Of a stretch of 64,000 nucleotides of DNA, positions 34,721 to 46,327 are shown one piece after another. Positions within the stretch are counted from its first letter, which is position 1. The number at the start of each line of letters is the position of its first letter. The position numbers were made by a program, and so were the translations under genes. The notes below the pieces were generated by a model. The model saw nothing but the letters and a program-made list of their open reading frames with translations, was not told the origin of the DNA and searched no databases. Origin of the DNA: Umbilicaria muhlenbergii (lineage: Eukaryota; Ascomycota; Lecanoromycetes; Umbilicariales; Umbilicariaceae); contig KK106981.1 of the NCBI GenBank assembly GCA_000611775.1, positions 4,466,927 through 4,530,926 on the forward strand, written 5' to 3'.

Positions 34721-36388
34721 GTTCTCAGCATCCTCTCCTCTCTAGCAGCGCTGGCCGTACTATGTGTCGGTCTATTCTGTCTTTATCGGCTGTTTTTTGC
34801 GCCTCTCGCTGCCCTTCCAGGCCCGAAGGTTACAGCCCTGACCCAGCTATGGCTGATGTACCATGAGTTCAAGGGAGATCGCACCGTCTGGGTCGATAGC
34901 TTACATGCGCAATATGGGCCCTTCGTCCAGCTTTCCCCCAACGAAGTCGCTTTCAACTCGCAAGAAGCTCTCAAGGAGATATATGGTGCCGGCTCGCAAT
35001 ATAGCAAAAGCAGCTTCTACGACATGTTTGTGTACTACGACACGAGGAATGTCTTTACGAGCCTGAGGAAACCCGATGTATGTTTCGCTTGAACGGAGAT
35101 AGAGCCTGGAGCCATTAGCTGGCCCTCCTATTCAGCATAGTGCCAAGAAACGACTAGTATCTGATAGATACACGAAATCATTCGTCATACAGCCCTCTCC
35201 AGCAGACCGTGTTCGAAAGCACGCAGCTGCGTTTATGCGACAGCTACACACCGGAATTGTGATGGACGTATACAAATGAGTCCACTACTTCGCTATAGAG
35301 TAGGTCCTCGCCAGCCTGTTGTTTCTTCAAACAGCTGATCTAGTTGGCAAGCGTTATAACCGGACATCTCTATGGAAACTGCGGAACCGAGACCCTTTCT
35401 CAAGAGTCTCATCGACCACTCATGTACGACCTGTCTAGGGTAAAGCATCGGACTCGTTTATATGTATTGCATTATTTTGGGAACATCGTCAGCTTTCTTG
35501 AATATATAAAATCCGATAAGCTGTGATGAGGCACGGCGCAAGAGACTCTCATGTACGAAGTCAGCGATCAAGCAACTACGAACGAAGCAGCGTCGCCAAC
35601 TTGCGGGACCACGAAAGCGAGAAAGACACGATCTCAACGATGTCAAAGCTGCTCAAGGTTATACCGAACGACGAGAGTGCAATGGCGGCCGAATGTATGG
35701 ATCAGCTTGTTGCAGGTGTTGACACCACTGGCGACGCAATGTGCATACTGATGTGGAAGCTCTCAATGCCCGAGAACCGACACATTCAAGACAAGTTGCT
35801 GGAGGTGTTGAGGACCATCGCCTTCGACTTTGACGAGACTGCCTCCATCACCAACCTCGAACGGCTGCCTTATCTCGACGCAGTAATTCACAAAGGTCTA
35901 CGATGGCGAACCCCTGTTCCAATGACTTTGTTCCGTGTGGTCCCTCCAGGTGGGCGTGAGATAATGTGTACCAGGATTCCTGGGGGAACTGTTGTCGGCT
36001 GTCAGGCCTATAGCCTGCATCGTGCACCAGATGTGTTCCCGAACCCGGACGCCTTCAACCCGGAACGATGGCTCACAGAGGATAAAGAGCACCTTTCGCA
36101 AATGCAGAAGTATTTCTGGCCTTGCAGCTCTGGTGCTAGGATGTGTCTCAGTCAAAAGTACGTTGACAGGTTCATTAGTCGGTTGCTTTGCCGTTAGATC
36201 CTAACCATTATGCCGATTATAGTCTCGCAATGGTGGAGATGAAAACCATTATCTCCTCCGTATATCGGTACTATACTACCTCATGCACGCCTGGCTGCAC
36301 GGAGGAAAGTATGGCAATGGATGATCAGCTCACTTCCGGTGTTCCTTATGGATTGAAACGCGAGTTGATCTTCGCAAGACGCAGTTGA
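34721..36388 (+). pseudogene. Cytochrome P450 pseudogene
   Basis: Recognisable class E fungal P450 without an intact frame. It has a membrane anchor and proline hinge (FFAPLAALPGPK, about 34,780-34,830), an exon to 35,077, an intron 35,078-35,135, then HSAKKRLVSDRYTKSF. TGA replaces a Trp codon at 35,277 and TAG follows at 35,301. After a scrambled stretch (35,330-35,640) come the I-helix AGVDTTGD, a K-helix reading KGLR instead of ExxR (35,892-35,903), PNPDAFNPERW, and the heme loop SSGARMCLS with Cys at 36,144 but Ser for the usual Gly at 36,150. A last exon (from about 36,227) ends at 36,388. No start codon is in frame. The E-to-K, G-to-S and Trp-to-stop changes are all G-to-A. The enzyme would not bind heme or fold normally. 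Confidence 0.87.
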
Positions 36389-37560
36389 TCTTAGTTGTGT
36401 AATGAAGATGCTTGTTATGGTTCTAGGCTCACTCTAATCTACGTTCCCGTCTTCGCGCCGAGTTCATGGGGTAACTCTACCGCTTGATTCGATCAACAGC
36501 AGCAGTCTCGCTCTTTCAATGCTTTCTTTCACCTGTCCTTAGCCGTTCGACGCCGGTCCTGTTTGACGGGTATACCTGCATTTTTCCCAATATCAACAAG
36601 GGAGGCCTAGATACTGGAGGGACCTGTAGGCGTTATACACAGTCTTAAGTCGCTGAAACATATGATCCATTTAATAATCATTTCCCTTTCTGAGCAATGT
36701 TGTCAATATAGCCTCTTTTAATGACACCGCGGTATACTTTAGCACGAGAACATGCTAGCATTTGAGGAACATACAACTTACGGCATCTTCAACTCTGTAC
36801 CAAGGTCCATCTCCGAAACACCCTTCTTCGCCAGCGAACACCACCAGCGCTCACAGTTCTCGATAATTAAAAGCGGGAGCTCACCCCGACGTAGCGTGGC
36901 CAGAGAAACTCGCCTGTGCGATTAGAAATTCAGATATCGGCTCGAACTTCAAGGACAGCCGCTCCCAATATCTCAGGGCGTACCATTCCCAGTGTACTAC
37001 GTGATTTTCGCGTACACCCTTTATCAACTTTGCTTTACTAATCCTACATTCCCAGCATTATTCCAAAAGTCGTCCGGTATAGCAGTACAATCTTGGCGTC
37101 CAGTCCAAACCTAAGGTTAGATACTGGACACTAAGAATTCAAAGATAAGCTCAGGATCACCTATTTGGCATGGTCATATACCTGAATCAAGAAGTATAGA
37201 TTCGACTTGGGTTGTGAGCAGGGAGCTCATCGATTTCGCCACTGGGGCTTGCAAGAATGCGCTCGCGCGTGTTCAGGTAGTGGATTGGGTTGCGTGGGAT
37301 GAAACAAGGGTATGTGTTGGATTATGATCTATGTGTTCTGTCACCTCATTATTACCTCACCTTCAATACTTGCGGAGACAAATGGTTGGCCCTCATGCAG
37401 GTGCGCTTATGTTGAACAGCATCACAGCCACGGTTCTGTAACAACGACTTAAGCTTAAAGGACAACACGCATAATGTAATGATCTGCTCCGCTTTCAGCA
37501 TCTGTGCATATTTCTTCCACCTCGATCTCCACTTTACTGCAGCAATTTTTTCCGCTCAAG
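36389..37560. other. Intergenic, no gene seen
   Basis: About 1.2 kb with frequent stops in all frames. It contains the upstream region of the first secreted-protein gene. A pyrimidine-rich leader precedes the ATG at 37,561. No RNA gene or repeat recognised. Confidence 0.5.
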
Positions 37561-38207
37561 ATGCGCACTCCTCTACTACAGTTCATCACAACCACTGTCA
37601 TCACCACAGCGTTACCAGTCCTATCATCGTCTCTGCTACCCCGAAGCGATGTATGCGCCAACGACGGCAAGACCAAAGTAGGAACGTAAGTCTCCATCAG
37701 CAGCCACCCCATTCCGCGTTCCCCGCATTCCAGAACACGCCTACTGACCGCCCCATCCACTCCAGTCTCTTCACCGGCCGCGACCTCTCCCCATCCACCC
37801 TCACCCCCCGCGCCATGCCGCACCTCCCTTGCTTCTGGTGCCAACACGAGACCCAAACCGCCATCTCAATAAAGACCTTCAGCCAGAACATCTGGACTCC
37901 TGAGGACGCTCCCATAGTGCTCGAATTCCTCAACTACGCCCTAAACCAGGTGCGCAAGCAGCTGCACCTGAACAGGGACGCGCCGATTCCGAACGGGCAC
38001 TTTCTAGTCAGTCAATGGGGAGCGAACTGGTTTGCGGCGAATGAAAACAACCACCAACTGACCTGGGGAGTCATGGGCTCCGCGATTGAGGCGTTGACGA
38101 ATTTCATGGTGGCGTATGGGTTTGGGCCTGTGCTTTTTACGATTTATGATGGGCCGAACCTGGTGGGACGGGGGTTGCTGCAGCCGGATCATCGAGGAGG
38201 GAGGTAA
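37561..38207 (+). CDS. Small secreted protein, paralog 1
   Basis: Two exons, 37,561-37,685 and 37,766-38,207, separated by an 80-bp intron with a GTAAGT donor; 188 residues. The start was chosen because MRTPLLQFITTTVITTALPV is a clean signal peptide and aligns with the start of the neighbour at 38,769. The mature part begins around SLLPRSDVCANDGKTK and continues GTLFTGRDLSP. It carries a PCFWC motif and a W-F-A-A-N-x-NNHQ-x-T-W-GV block. There are three cysteines after the signal peptide. I do not recognise a named domain. Size, secretion signal and tandem duplication fit a secreted, possibly effector-like protein, but that role is inference. Confidence 0.77.
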
Positions 38208-38768
38208 TTGGAAAGGTTTTGCTTGTTGAAGGTTTCGGTATGGGTATACTGAGGAGGTATGTGGAAAAGCTATATTAGTAAAGCCTGGCCTAAATACATA
38301 TAGTGGCCGATCAACGAACGCAGGTGGACGACCAGGCCGCGTAGATGTATTCCTGATTCAGACTATATTCCGAGTCTCGCAGACCTTTGTTGTGAACGTT
38401 GCTACTCGACAATACTACAGGGTGAATGCCTTCACATGCATCATCGCAGAGATCTTTGGCTGTGGAACCTCACCCATATAGTGGCGATCAAACATCACGA
38501 GCCGGCAGCATCTCTTCCCATCAAGCCCCCTCGTGTTTCGTCATCTACTCATTTTTGCCGTTCTCGGGAGTGGGGAAGAATTAGAATGGCCAATATGTCA
38601 TTTTCTCCTTGTTTCATATTATGCGATTATACGCGCTCACTGACGCGCTCTCTGCGTCATCATCAGCGATAACATATAGAAAGTAGTCTTCTTCTGCAGA
38701 TAATCACCTTCTGTGCAACCGGAGAAGATTCCTGGATCTCCACCATACCTACGTGGTCCCATCTCAAA
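38208..38768. other. Intergenic between the tandem secreted-protein genes
   Basis: 560 bp. The frame 38,436-38,672 has no domain or splice partner. It presumably holds the terminator of paralog 1 and the promoter of paralog 2; no specific signal identified. Confidence 0.5.
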
Positions 38769-39431
38769 ATGCGAACATTCAGCCTCTTCCTCTGCACAGC
38801 CCTAGCCCTAGCTCTTCCCGTCACCGCCTCATCGCTTATTCCGCGAAGTCAAGTCTGCGCCAACAACGGCGTTACCAAAGCCGGGACGTAAGTAGCCCAA
38901 ATCCCCTTTACAGAAGCGCAACCCTTCCGTCCCAAGTCAACAGAACTTCCCCGCACTAACAAAATACCCCTCAGACTATTCCACGGCCGCGACCTCTCCC
39001 CCCCCACCACCGACCCCCGCCCCCACGCCCTCCACCCCCGCACCAACGCGCTCACCCCCTGCATATGGTGCTGCCCCCTCACCAGCACCTACATATCGAT
39101 CCAAGCCTTCATCCCGAACCTGCTCCCACAGACACTCAACCCGCTCATAATCACGACGCTCACCTCCGCCTGGGCCTCGATTCGCGACCACCTGTACGAG
39201 CACGGGGACGGCCCCATCCCGGGCGGAGTGTACGAGTACATCGGGGAGAGTTTCACGTGGTACTCGGCGAACAGCAACAACCACCAGCAGACGTACGGGG
39301 TGGTGAGGGCGGCGCTGCAGGCGCTGTTGGGGTTTATGAACGAGCATGGAGAGTATGGGATGGCGACGTTTCAGATCTTTGACGGGGTGAATCAGGTGGG
39401 GCAGGGGGCGTTTGGGCCGGATAGGCATTGA
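38769..39431 (+). CDS. Small secreted protein, paralog 2
   Basis: Two exons, 38,769-38,887 and 38,975-39,431, with an 87-bp intron at exactly the same codon position and phase as in paralog 1; 191 residues. Signal peptide MRTFSLFLCTALALALPVTA, then SLIPRSQVCANNGVTK, GTLFHGRDLSP, PCIWC and W-Y-S-A-N-S-NNHQ-x-T-Y-GV. Four cysteines follow the signal peptide. The shared intron, PC-x-WC and NNHQ motifs prove common descent with 37,561-38,207, while most other positions have diverged, so the duplication is not recent. Function unknown; secreted. The third-position G/C bias is strong here. Confidence 0.78.
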
Positions 39432-39871
39432 GAGGGTGGGAGGGTGTCATGCGTGAAAGCAACTTGGTGCGACGCCATGATGAAAGAAAGACCAAGAGCC
39501 CCTTTTTAATGATATGAGCTTGCTCATTTGAGCCTGAGTCGGACGATTTGCCACTGTCAGACGCACGGATCTGTGTGAGACGGTATTTCTGCCAGATGCC
39601 TTCAATTCTGTAGTCACCGCGGTTGATGAGAATGCGAGACAATACAGGGAGGGCATGTCTCGTAAATCTATTCCGTAGCTATACAGTCATTGGCCAGATG
39701 TCACAAAAGTCTTTGCTCAGATTTGTCAAGCGCTATGAGGGATTCTAAGGATAGGTCTTACTCAATCAACCCCAATCAGGATATCGTACACTTCGTGCAA
39801 GCGCCCCTTGACCAATGTCCTTTCAAACTCCAAAAGTCCCACCGTAAATCCTCTAGCAAAGCTATAATCGA
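39432..39871. other. Intergenic between convergent genes
   Basis: 440 bp between the second secreted-protein gene and the 7TM gene. Overlapping frames at 39,334-39,656 (-) and 39,690-39,875 (+) have no recognisable content. No feature called. Confidence 0.5.
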
Positions 39872-41095
39872 TTAGACCGCTCTTGCATAATCATGATACC
39901 CCTTCATCTCAATGCTCGCCGCCGAATCTCCAGTGGAGTCCGCCGTCATATACTTTCCGGAAGTCCTCGGGGTTATCATCTCCGTTGAGTCTGGCGTATC
40001 CGAGGACGATCTACTACCGTATTTGTAGAGAAGGTCGCTGAACAGCGGTTTGAGTGCCGGAACAGAAAGGGCGAAGATTGTGCTTCCAATTTCGCCGTTC
40101 TCGACAGCTAGGAAAGGGCTGTAGACCCACGATTGGTCGGGTTCATATTGACCTCTGATAACGAGATCGATGCGGACGATAGAAATGGCAATGACGCTGC
40201 GAACAACAAGAGAGAATTAGTGTTCGTCCGGTAGCAGAAGATACAGGATGGGATAGACAGATCGGACGCTTACAGAGTACCAGGAAGCAGCAGAAGCGAC
40301 AACCTCAACTTCTCCATCATGTTCGCTTTCTGCAACCGCGCAATCAGTGTGGCCGGGATACTAAAAAGCAGCACGTCACACACCAGGCTCAACCCCGAAT
40401 TCGTCACATAGACCGTCCCCCACGCCAGACACTTATACCTCGCGCTCTCGTCCACCTGCCACCCATACGGCCAATAGCCCGTGACGGGCAGACAGTGGAA
40501 GATGAGAAACATCAATTGGCACAGGAAGACGCCGCAGATAAACAGCCAGGCGGCCTTGATGGCTCGCCGCAGCCAGGCGGTGCGTTCGGCGAAGCGCCAG
40601 TAGAAAGCGAGGCCGGAGAGGCGGCACAGGAGGAGAGCGCATGTGTAGAGGATATGGGCGACGAAGTCCAGGACTTCGGTGGTGTTGATTGCCGGGTTGG
40701 GCAGGATGTATTGGATGTATTGGATGTGGCGGCCCGAGCCGAGGCGGATGAGGATGATGGAAAGGGTGATGAAGGCCGTGTAGGGGAGCTACAGCAGCGT
40801 CAGTAAAGACGATGAGGAGACATTGCCCTCGCGTAGCCATGCCGGGTGGGACAACCATTGTCGCCAGAGCTAGCCAGTCGTCCAGCCGAAAGTCTTTCCT
40901 GAGGATGCCGCGGGCGTAACATCGCAGTAGGATTGTGACGGCTATGACAACACCGATGAAGATGATTGCCTGCACCGGGGCAAGATCTCTGTTTTGTTCG
41001 AGAAAGGCCTGCGCCAGGCCGGCGGGGAGGTAGTTGGGTTTCGCCAACGCAGCAGCGATGGCCGCCGAGTCCGTGGGCGAGACCGGCCAGCCCAT
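39872..41095 (-). CDS. Fungal rhodopsin-domain 7TM membrane protein
   Basis: Three exons, 41,095-40,856, 40,788-40,274 and 40,196-39,872, with 67- and 77-bp introns; 359 residues. ATG at 41,095 is used because the codon six bases upstream is GTG. Order of features: extracellular N-terminus, TM1 (AIIFIGVVIAVTILL), a basic loop then RLDDWLALATM, TM2 LPYTAFITLSIILIRLGSG, TM3 VLDFVAHILYTCALLLCRLS, TM4 AAWLFICGVFLCQLMFLIF, a Cys-containing loop (HCLPVTGYWPYGW, YKCLAWG), TM5 SGLSLVCDVLLFSIPATLI, TM6 LRLSLLLLPGTLVIAIS, TM7 IGSTIFALSVPALKPLFSDL, then a Ser/Thr-rich cytoplasmic tail. The DDW and LP/K-rich loop pattern is that of the large fungal rhodopsin-domain (GPCR-like) family, whose ligands are mostly unknown. 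A plasma-membrane location is inferred. Confidence 0.86.
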
Positions 41096-43308
41096 CGTCA
41101 CCCGAGGGGAATATCACGGTGCGATCAGGTTGCGAACAGAGAGATGGCTCGGGTCAGTCGACCAAGCGGGCACTATCTCAGCATAGTCCCCACCCCGCGC
41201 GGGACGTCTCCGCTAGAAATACATCCAGCTCCAGCTAGGGCACATGGCGGACGCGGCACCAGCCGCGTCACCGGGATTGCATGCGTGAGATGCTGTGAAA
41301 ACCATGATGGGAATAAGAGTAGAAATGGAGAAGGGTGTGCAGTAATCTGACAGTCTGACACACTGCTTTACTGATAAGCTCTGAGTCCCCACTGGTGGCG
41401 GCAAGTTCCAGAGAGCGTCGGCGAACAGGCGGACAAGCGAACAGGCGGACAAGCGAACAGGCGGACAAGCGAACAGGCGGACAAGCGAGGTCGAGAGTGG
41501 ATCCCTTGGTGGGTACGAGCATGAGAAGCGTGAGGGGGGAGGGGTTGGGGGTGGGCACACTCCGAGTAAGCGTGGAGAGGCTGAGAGCTAAAGTCAGGTA
41601 CCTTATGTAAGCCTTGGAAGCTGAAGTGAGCTGGAGGCACCCTCAGCGCCGTCGTGTCGGTGCATGCGGCCCGTGTCCGGCAGTCTGGCGGTGTCGGGCG
41701 CAATCGGATTGGCTCGACTGGGAAGAAGCAACGTGGACGCTGCATGGCCGTGGCTTCCCGTGGCTTCCCGTGGCGCTGTTGGTAATCACCGCTCGTGGAA
41801 AGGGATTCGGGCAGGAATTACTGTGTACATATAGATAACGATGCCATCCTGGCACTCTTGAATCCTGATGGCGTGCAAGGTACTTCATCCTACCTACGGT
41901 GTAAGGGAGCGATGATGAGATCAGCCCCCGGCGTCCCGTGAGGAATTCAGGTCCGAACGGGCCCCCCCGCAATCTTGCACGTTGGATGACCGAAGAGAGG
42001 ATGAACATGCTCTGGCGAGCGCGGGCGACGCTGTTCGTTGCCTGCTCGTTCTGTGATCCCTACGATTGAAACGCTTGCTTGACTCTACTCGGTTGGACTG
42101 TTTCGAGATGTGGTCATCCCGCATCCCAGCAGATCGGAGGGACAGGGAGTCCCAGGCCCGCCAGGCTACGAGTAAGGTACCTAAGGTATTACCTTACGCA
42201 CGCACGGCAAGGGGCACTCCAGCATGCCCGATGCACGGCCAAGGCCAATCATTCTGCCTTGTTCGCTATTCGCTGCCGACCTGCTCCTACTGCGCCACCA
42301 GTGACAGGATGCGATTACTCGGTTGTGGTCCCAAAAGTACCTACCTTAGTTATGCCATCTATCAAGCTGGTGCTCTGCCTTTCCATGGCACTGGCGTTTG
42401 GCCCCACGTGATCCCTTACAATCACCCAATCTACCGAGTATGGGTTCTTATGAGTTCTTACGAATGGTGTTGTACGGAATAGCGGAGTGAGAACCTTATC
42501 AGTGCCGTGGGGAGGAGAACATGAAAGAGTGGTATAACAAGGAGGGTGCACTCAAACTCGGGAACAGGACAACGAAGGCAACTTAAGCTCGATGGTACTA
42601 TCGTACATCTCGACCATAACATTCTTACGGCGGTGGCTAAAAAGCAAGGCAAGCCTCCATCGTCATGACTTACCCACCCCGGCCGATGGCTTCACATATC
42701 ACGAGAAGCAACGGCCATGGGACCGAATGATTCGAAAGAAGGTGATGGTAGAGAGCCTCACGGGGAGGGATCTACGGGGCACTCCAAATACCACACTGAA
42801 CAGATGTCGACGAGCCTGAAAAAGGACTTCTTCCGTCGTGATGGCTTTATATACCTTCCCCAAGGTATGAGGACTGGGAAAGTCGGTCATACCCTGTCGC
42901 TGCAGATCGCTGCTACCGCAATGCCCCACTCCTACACTCCCATCGAGCCGGTAAGCTCGGAGTCCTCGTACCTTGCGCCAATACAGAATACTACCAACAT
43001 AAAGCGACAAGCGACGGAATCCAATGATTGGCAGCCACTACTCCTCCTCAAACCGCTCCTAGACCTGACTGGGATATGGCGGGAAAGTGGGGAAGGTACT
43101 TGACCAGACATGAGAAGGGCGAGAGGAGAGGCTTGGGCACGGAAACAGGTACCTGACGAAGCGCTCTTGTTGCTTTGGATCCAAGAGCACTTTGCCATCT
43201 CCCCGTGTCTTCCTCCTTATGTCGCACCGACCAGTCCGGCGCACGGTACTGGCCCTGATGCCGGCCGCCGTGTGCGTTTCCTTGTCGTAGCAGAATTGGA
43301 ACACGACC
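41096..43308. other. Long intergenic region upstream of 7TM and amidase genes
   Basis: 2.2 kb shared upstream by two divergent genes. Many overlapping frames on both strands (for example 41,368-41,745 minus, rich in repeated ACPPVRLSA; 42,066-42,482 plus) lack domains and arise from GC-rich or repetitive DNA. It contains the 16-bp minisatellite at 41,421-41,484 and stretches such as TAAGGTACCTAAGGTATTAC (42,173-42,192), a short repeated ACCTTA-type pattern of a kind common in fungal promoters. I call no gene here. Confidence 0.45.
41421..41484. repeat. 16-bp minisatellite, four units
   Basis: Four perfect head-to-tail copies of GCGAACAGGCGGACAA, then GCGAGG. Located about 330 bp upstream of the 7TM gene start. 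Likely variable in length between strains. Confidence 0.9.
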
Positions 43309-45211
43309 ATGGTCGCATGTAATTGGCGAGGCCCCGCTGCCTGCCTCCCAATCGCAGTACTCTTCTCACTCCCCATCCTTGCGACAAACACCCAAGTCAT
43401 CGGAGATCAAGCGCCACGAACTGGATACAGCACCTCAAATGCCTCTGATCTCGCTGCCTGGGAAATACTTAATGATCCATTCCCTTACTACTTCCCGGAT
43501 CAGAATGAGCCCGCCAACCTCTTCCCGATGCCGCTCTGCAACGGCATCAAGCTGGAAGAGGCGACCGTTGATCAACTGCAGGAATACATGTCGCACGGCA
43601 AATTAACTAGTGTACAACTCGTCATGTGCTACATGCAGAGAGAATCCCAGACAAGAGAATATATCAAGTAAGTCTCAATCACCGTCGCATTCCCCAAACC
43701 CACTTCCAACAGAGAGCAAGATCTAACTCAACCCCAGCTCCGTCCTCCAACTGAACCCAGACGTCCTAACCATCGCCTCCACCCTCGACGCCGAACGCGC
43801 CCACGGCCAAGTCCGCAGCCCCCTCCACGGCATCCCCTTCCTCATAAAAGACAACATCGCCTCGAAAGACAAACTCGAGACGACCGCCGGCAGCTTCGCT
43901 CTCCTCGGCTCCATCGTCCCCCGCGACGCCTTTGTAGTCTCCAAGCTCCGCCAAGCGGGCGCCGTCCTCCTCGGTAAAGCAACCCTCAGCGAATGGGCGG
44001 ACATGCGATCGAACAACTACAGCGAAGGCTACTCGGCGCGAGGCGGCCAAGCGCGCAGTTCGTATAATTTCACTGTCAACCCCGGAGGCAGTAGTACAGG
44101 GAGCGCGGTAGCGGTGGCGAACAACGTCGTGACCTTTGCGCTGGGGTCGGAGACGGATGGGAGCGTGATCAATCCGGCGGAGCGGAACGCGATAGTAGGG
44201 ATCAAGCCGACGGTGGGACTGACGAGCCGGGCGGGGGTGGTGCCGGAGAGTGAGCATCAGGATACGGTTGGATGTTTTGGGCGGACGGTACGGGACGCGG
44301 TGTATGCGCTTGATGCGATCTACGGCGTTGATCCGCGGGACAACTACACCTCGGCGCAGATAGGAAAGACGCCCGTTGGAGGGTACGTCCCGTACATATC
44401 CGACAAGTCCGCCCTGAAAGGCGCGCGGTTCGGCCTCCCCTGGGCGTCCTTCTGGGCGCTCGCCGACCCCGAACAACTCACGATCCTGCTCTCCCTAGTG
44501 TCTCTGATCGAATCCGCCGGCGCCATCATAGTCAACAACACCGAGCTCCCCTCCTACCAGACGACCGTCTCCCCCACCGGCTGGAACTGGGACTACGGCA
44601 GCACGCGTGGCTACCCGAACGAAAGCGAATACACCTACATCCTCGTCGACTTCTACAACAACATCAACTCCTACCTGTCCGAACTCTCCAACACCCCGAT
44701 CCGCTCCCTCGCCGACGTCGTCGCCTACAACGCCGCCAACGCCGGCTCCGAAGGCGGCTTCCCGGGAATCAACCCCGCCTTCGGAAGCGGGCAGGACGGC
44801 TTCCTCGCCTCCCTCGCCACCAACGGCGTCCGGAACGAAACATACGACCAAGCGCTGTCGTTCTGCCGGCGCAGCACGCGCGAAGACGGCATCGACGCGG
44901 CGCTGGCGAACGGCGGCGCGCCCGTGGACGCGCTGCTCGTGCCGCCGGACGTGGCGCAGAGCTACCAGGTGGCGGCGCAGGCGGGGTATCCGGTCGTGAC
45001 GGTGCCGGCGGGGGTGCATGCGGCGAGCGGGATGCCGTTCGGGTTGGCGGTGATGGGGACGGCGTGGGGGGAGGCGGGGCTGGTGAAGTGGGCGAGTGCG
45101 ATTGAGGATTTGCAGGGGAGTGTGGGGGGGGAGTGGGAGCGGGCGAGGCCGACGTGGGCGGGGTATTTGGAGCGGAATATACCGGTGGCGGGGCAGTGTT
45201 TTGGGTGTTAG
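43309..45211 (+). CDS. Amidase-signature family enzyme, probably secreted
   Basis: Two exons, 43,309-43,667 and 43,738-45,211 (70-bp intron), 610 residues. The N-terminus, up to about ILATNTQ, is a likely signal peptide. An amidase-signature hydrolase uses a Ser-cisSer-Lys triad. Here these are Lys157 in GIPFLIKDNIA, Ser238 in the GGSSTGSA motif, and Ser262 in SETDGSVINPA, so catalysis should be intact. The C-terminal part retains VDALLVPPD and AGYPVVTVPAG, which line the active site in relatives. Family members cleave amide bonds of diverse small substrates; which one cannot be read. Third-position GC is very high toward the 3' end. Neighbours give no pathway clue. Confidence 0.92.
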
Positions 45212-45732
45212 TGGGGTGGGTGTAGGGTGGGGTGGGGGATGCGGTTGTGGTGGCTATGGATGGTATAGATAAGTGATACAATATATATGTTCCGAGTCTA
45301 TGATGTCGGGTCGGGCGTTCCACTTGCGCGGGTTGACACATGGTGATGCCAAGACAACTGATCTCGACTAGGCACGTTTGCAGCATCCGAGGCCAGTGCG
45401 GGCGGTCGCTTAGGTTTCTCTATGAAAGAGACATCACAAGAGTTATATCGGATCATTTCATTCATTGACTAAGGTATCGTCTCTATCTTATGCTCCAAGA
45501 TCCAACCAAAGCAAGCGCCGCCACCTCTCCATACCACCAAACGCTTTGCGAGGCCTTAACCCTATTCGAGATGGGATCCTCCAGCACTGCGTACCACAAT
45601 AACCGCCATTGATACTCCAACAGATTCTTCATGCGCCATAAAAAGAGATTGCGCCGGTGCGACGACCCCCAACGAGTGTCCCTCAATGACCCATACCAAG
45701 ACTCAGCTTGGTTGTTTCCACATGCGATGTCC
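45212..45732. other. Intergenic with a Trp-rich minus-strand open frame
   Basis: 3' flank of the amidase. A minus-strand frame at 45,686-45,483 encodes a Trp-rich stretch (LLEYQWRLLWYAVLED, SVWWYGEVAALALVG) that looks more protein-like than its surroundings. It could be a last exon of the gene at 45,733-46,327, but I found no donor/acceptor pair in phase. Left unassigned. Confidence 0.35.
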
Positions 45733-46327
45733 TCACGCTAGGATAGGTGGATATTGTCGAGACCACTGGGCCCTGGTGGTAGCCCGGGCAGGGCTTTGCC
45801 CGGCGGAGTGGGTTGAGTCCTCCGCTTGGCTTGGATGGGCAGCAGGGTGAGCCGTTGGTGGCGCAGTGGACTCGGGAGTGGACAGAGAATTAATATTGTG
45901 ATGGTCTGTGTTGAAGGGTGGAACGGTGGTGTCATCGGTTGCGCTGACCGAGATTGGACGGGGAGGAGGGGGCATAGTAGTGTCAGTCAGGGCAATAGTA
46001 TTCGAGCCTTGGTGAACTGGGTCGGTGCCTTGCGGTCTATGGGACTCGATGGCAGGGTGAGAACCTTGATGTCACGAGTTTCATCAGCGACAGAGTGAGT
46101 TGGGACGGAAAATGGACACCAGTACCGTTACGCATGACTGTATGAGGTTGGCGATGTTCTTGCCAGATGTCCCAGGCTTTACGAGCTTGCCATATCCCTA
46201 TGATGCTGGCGACAACGGCGAGGACACCGAAAACGATAGTGCTGATCGTATTGCTAGCGTTTGATGCGAAGGAGGGAGCTTGCGTGTTCAGCGTGTGATT
46301 GACAGCTGCAAGAGGTAGGGGGGACAT
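45733..46327 (-). CDS. Small single-pass membrane protein, unknown function
   Basis: Two exons, 46,327-46,120 and 46,064-45,733, with a 55-bp intron; 179 residues. Residues 1-25 are short and polar (MSPLPLAAVNHTLNTQAPSF). One transmembrane helix follows (TISTIVFGVLAVVASIIGIW), then a basic stretch QARKAWDIWQEHRQ. After the intron comes a long Pro/Ser/Thr-rich cytoplasmic tail. The one-helix layout with a disordered tail is common among uncharacterised fungal proteins. The donor (GTGTCC) is weak, so the second exon is less certain. An alternative C-terminus using the Trp-rich frame at 45,483-45,686 is possible. Confidence 0.55.

Noticed and set aside
37455-37856. 133-codon minus-strand frame.
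   Set aside because: Overlaps exon 1, intron and signal peptide of the secreted protein on the other strand, which has a paralog with the same structure.
41213-41745. Three overlapping minus-strand frames with repeated CPPVRLSACSLVRL.
   Set aside because: The peptide repeats are simply the 16-bp minisatellite read in three frames.
44495-45386. Long minus-strand frames opposite the amidase, rich in Arg, Pro and Ala.
   Set aside because: Antisense shadows of a very GC-rich coding exon whose sense strand has intact amidase motifs.
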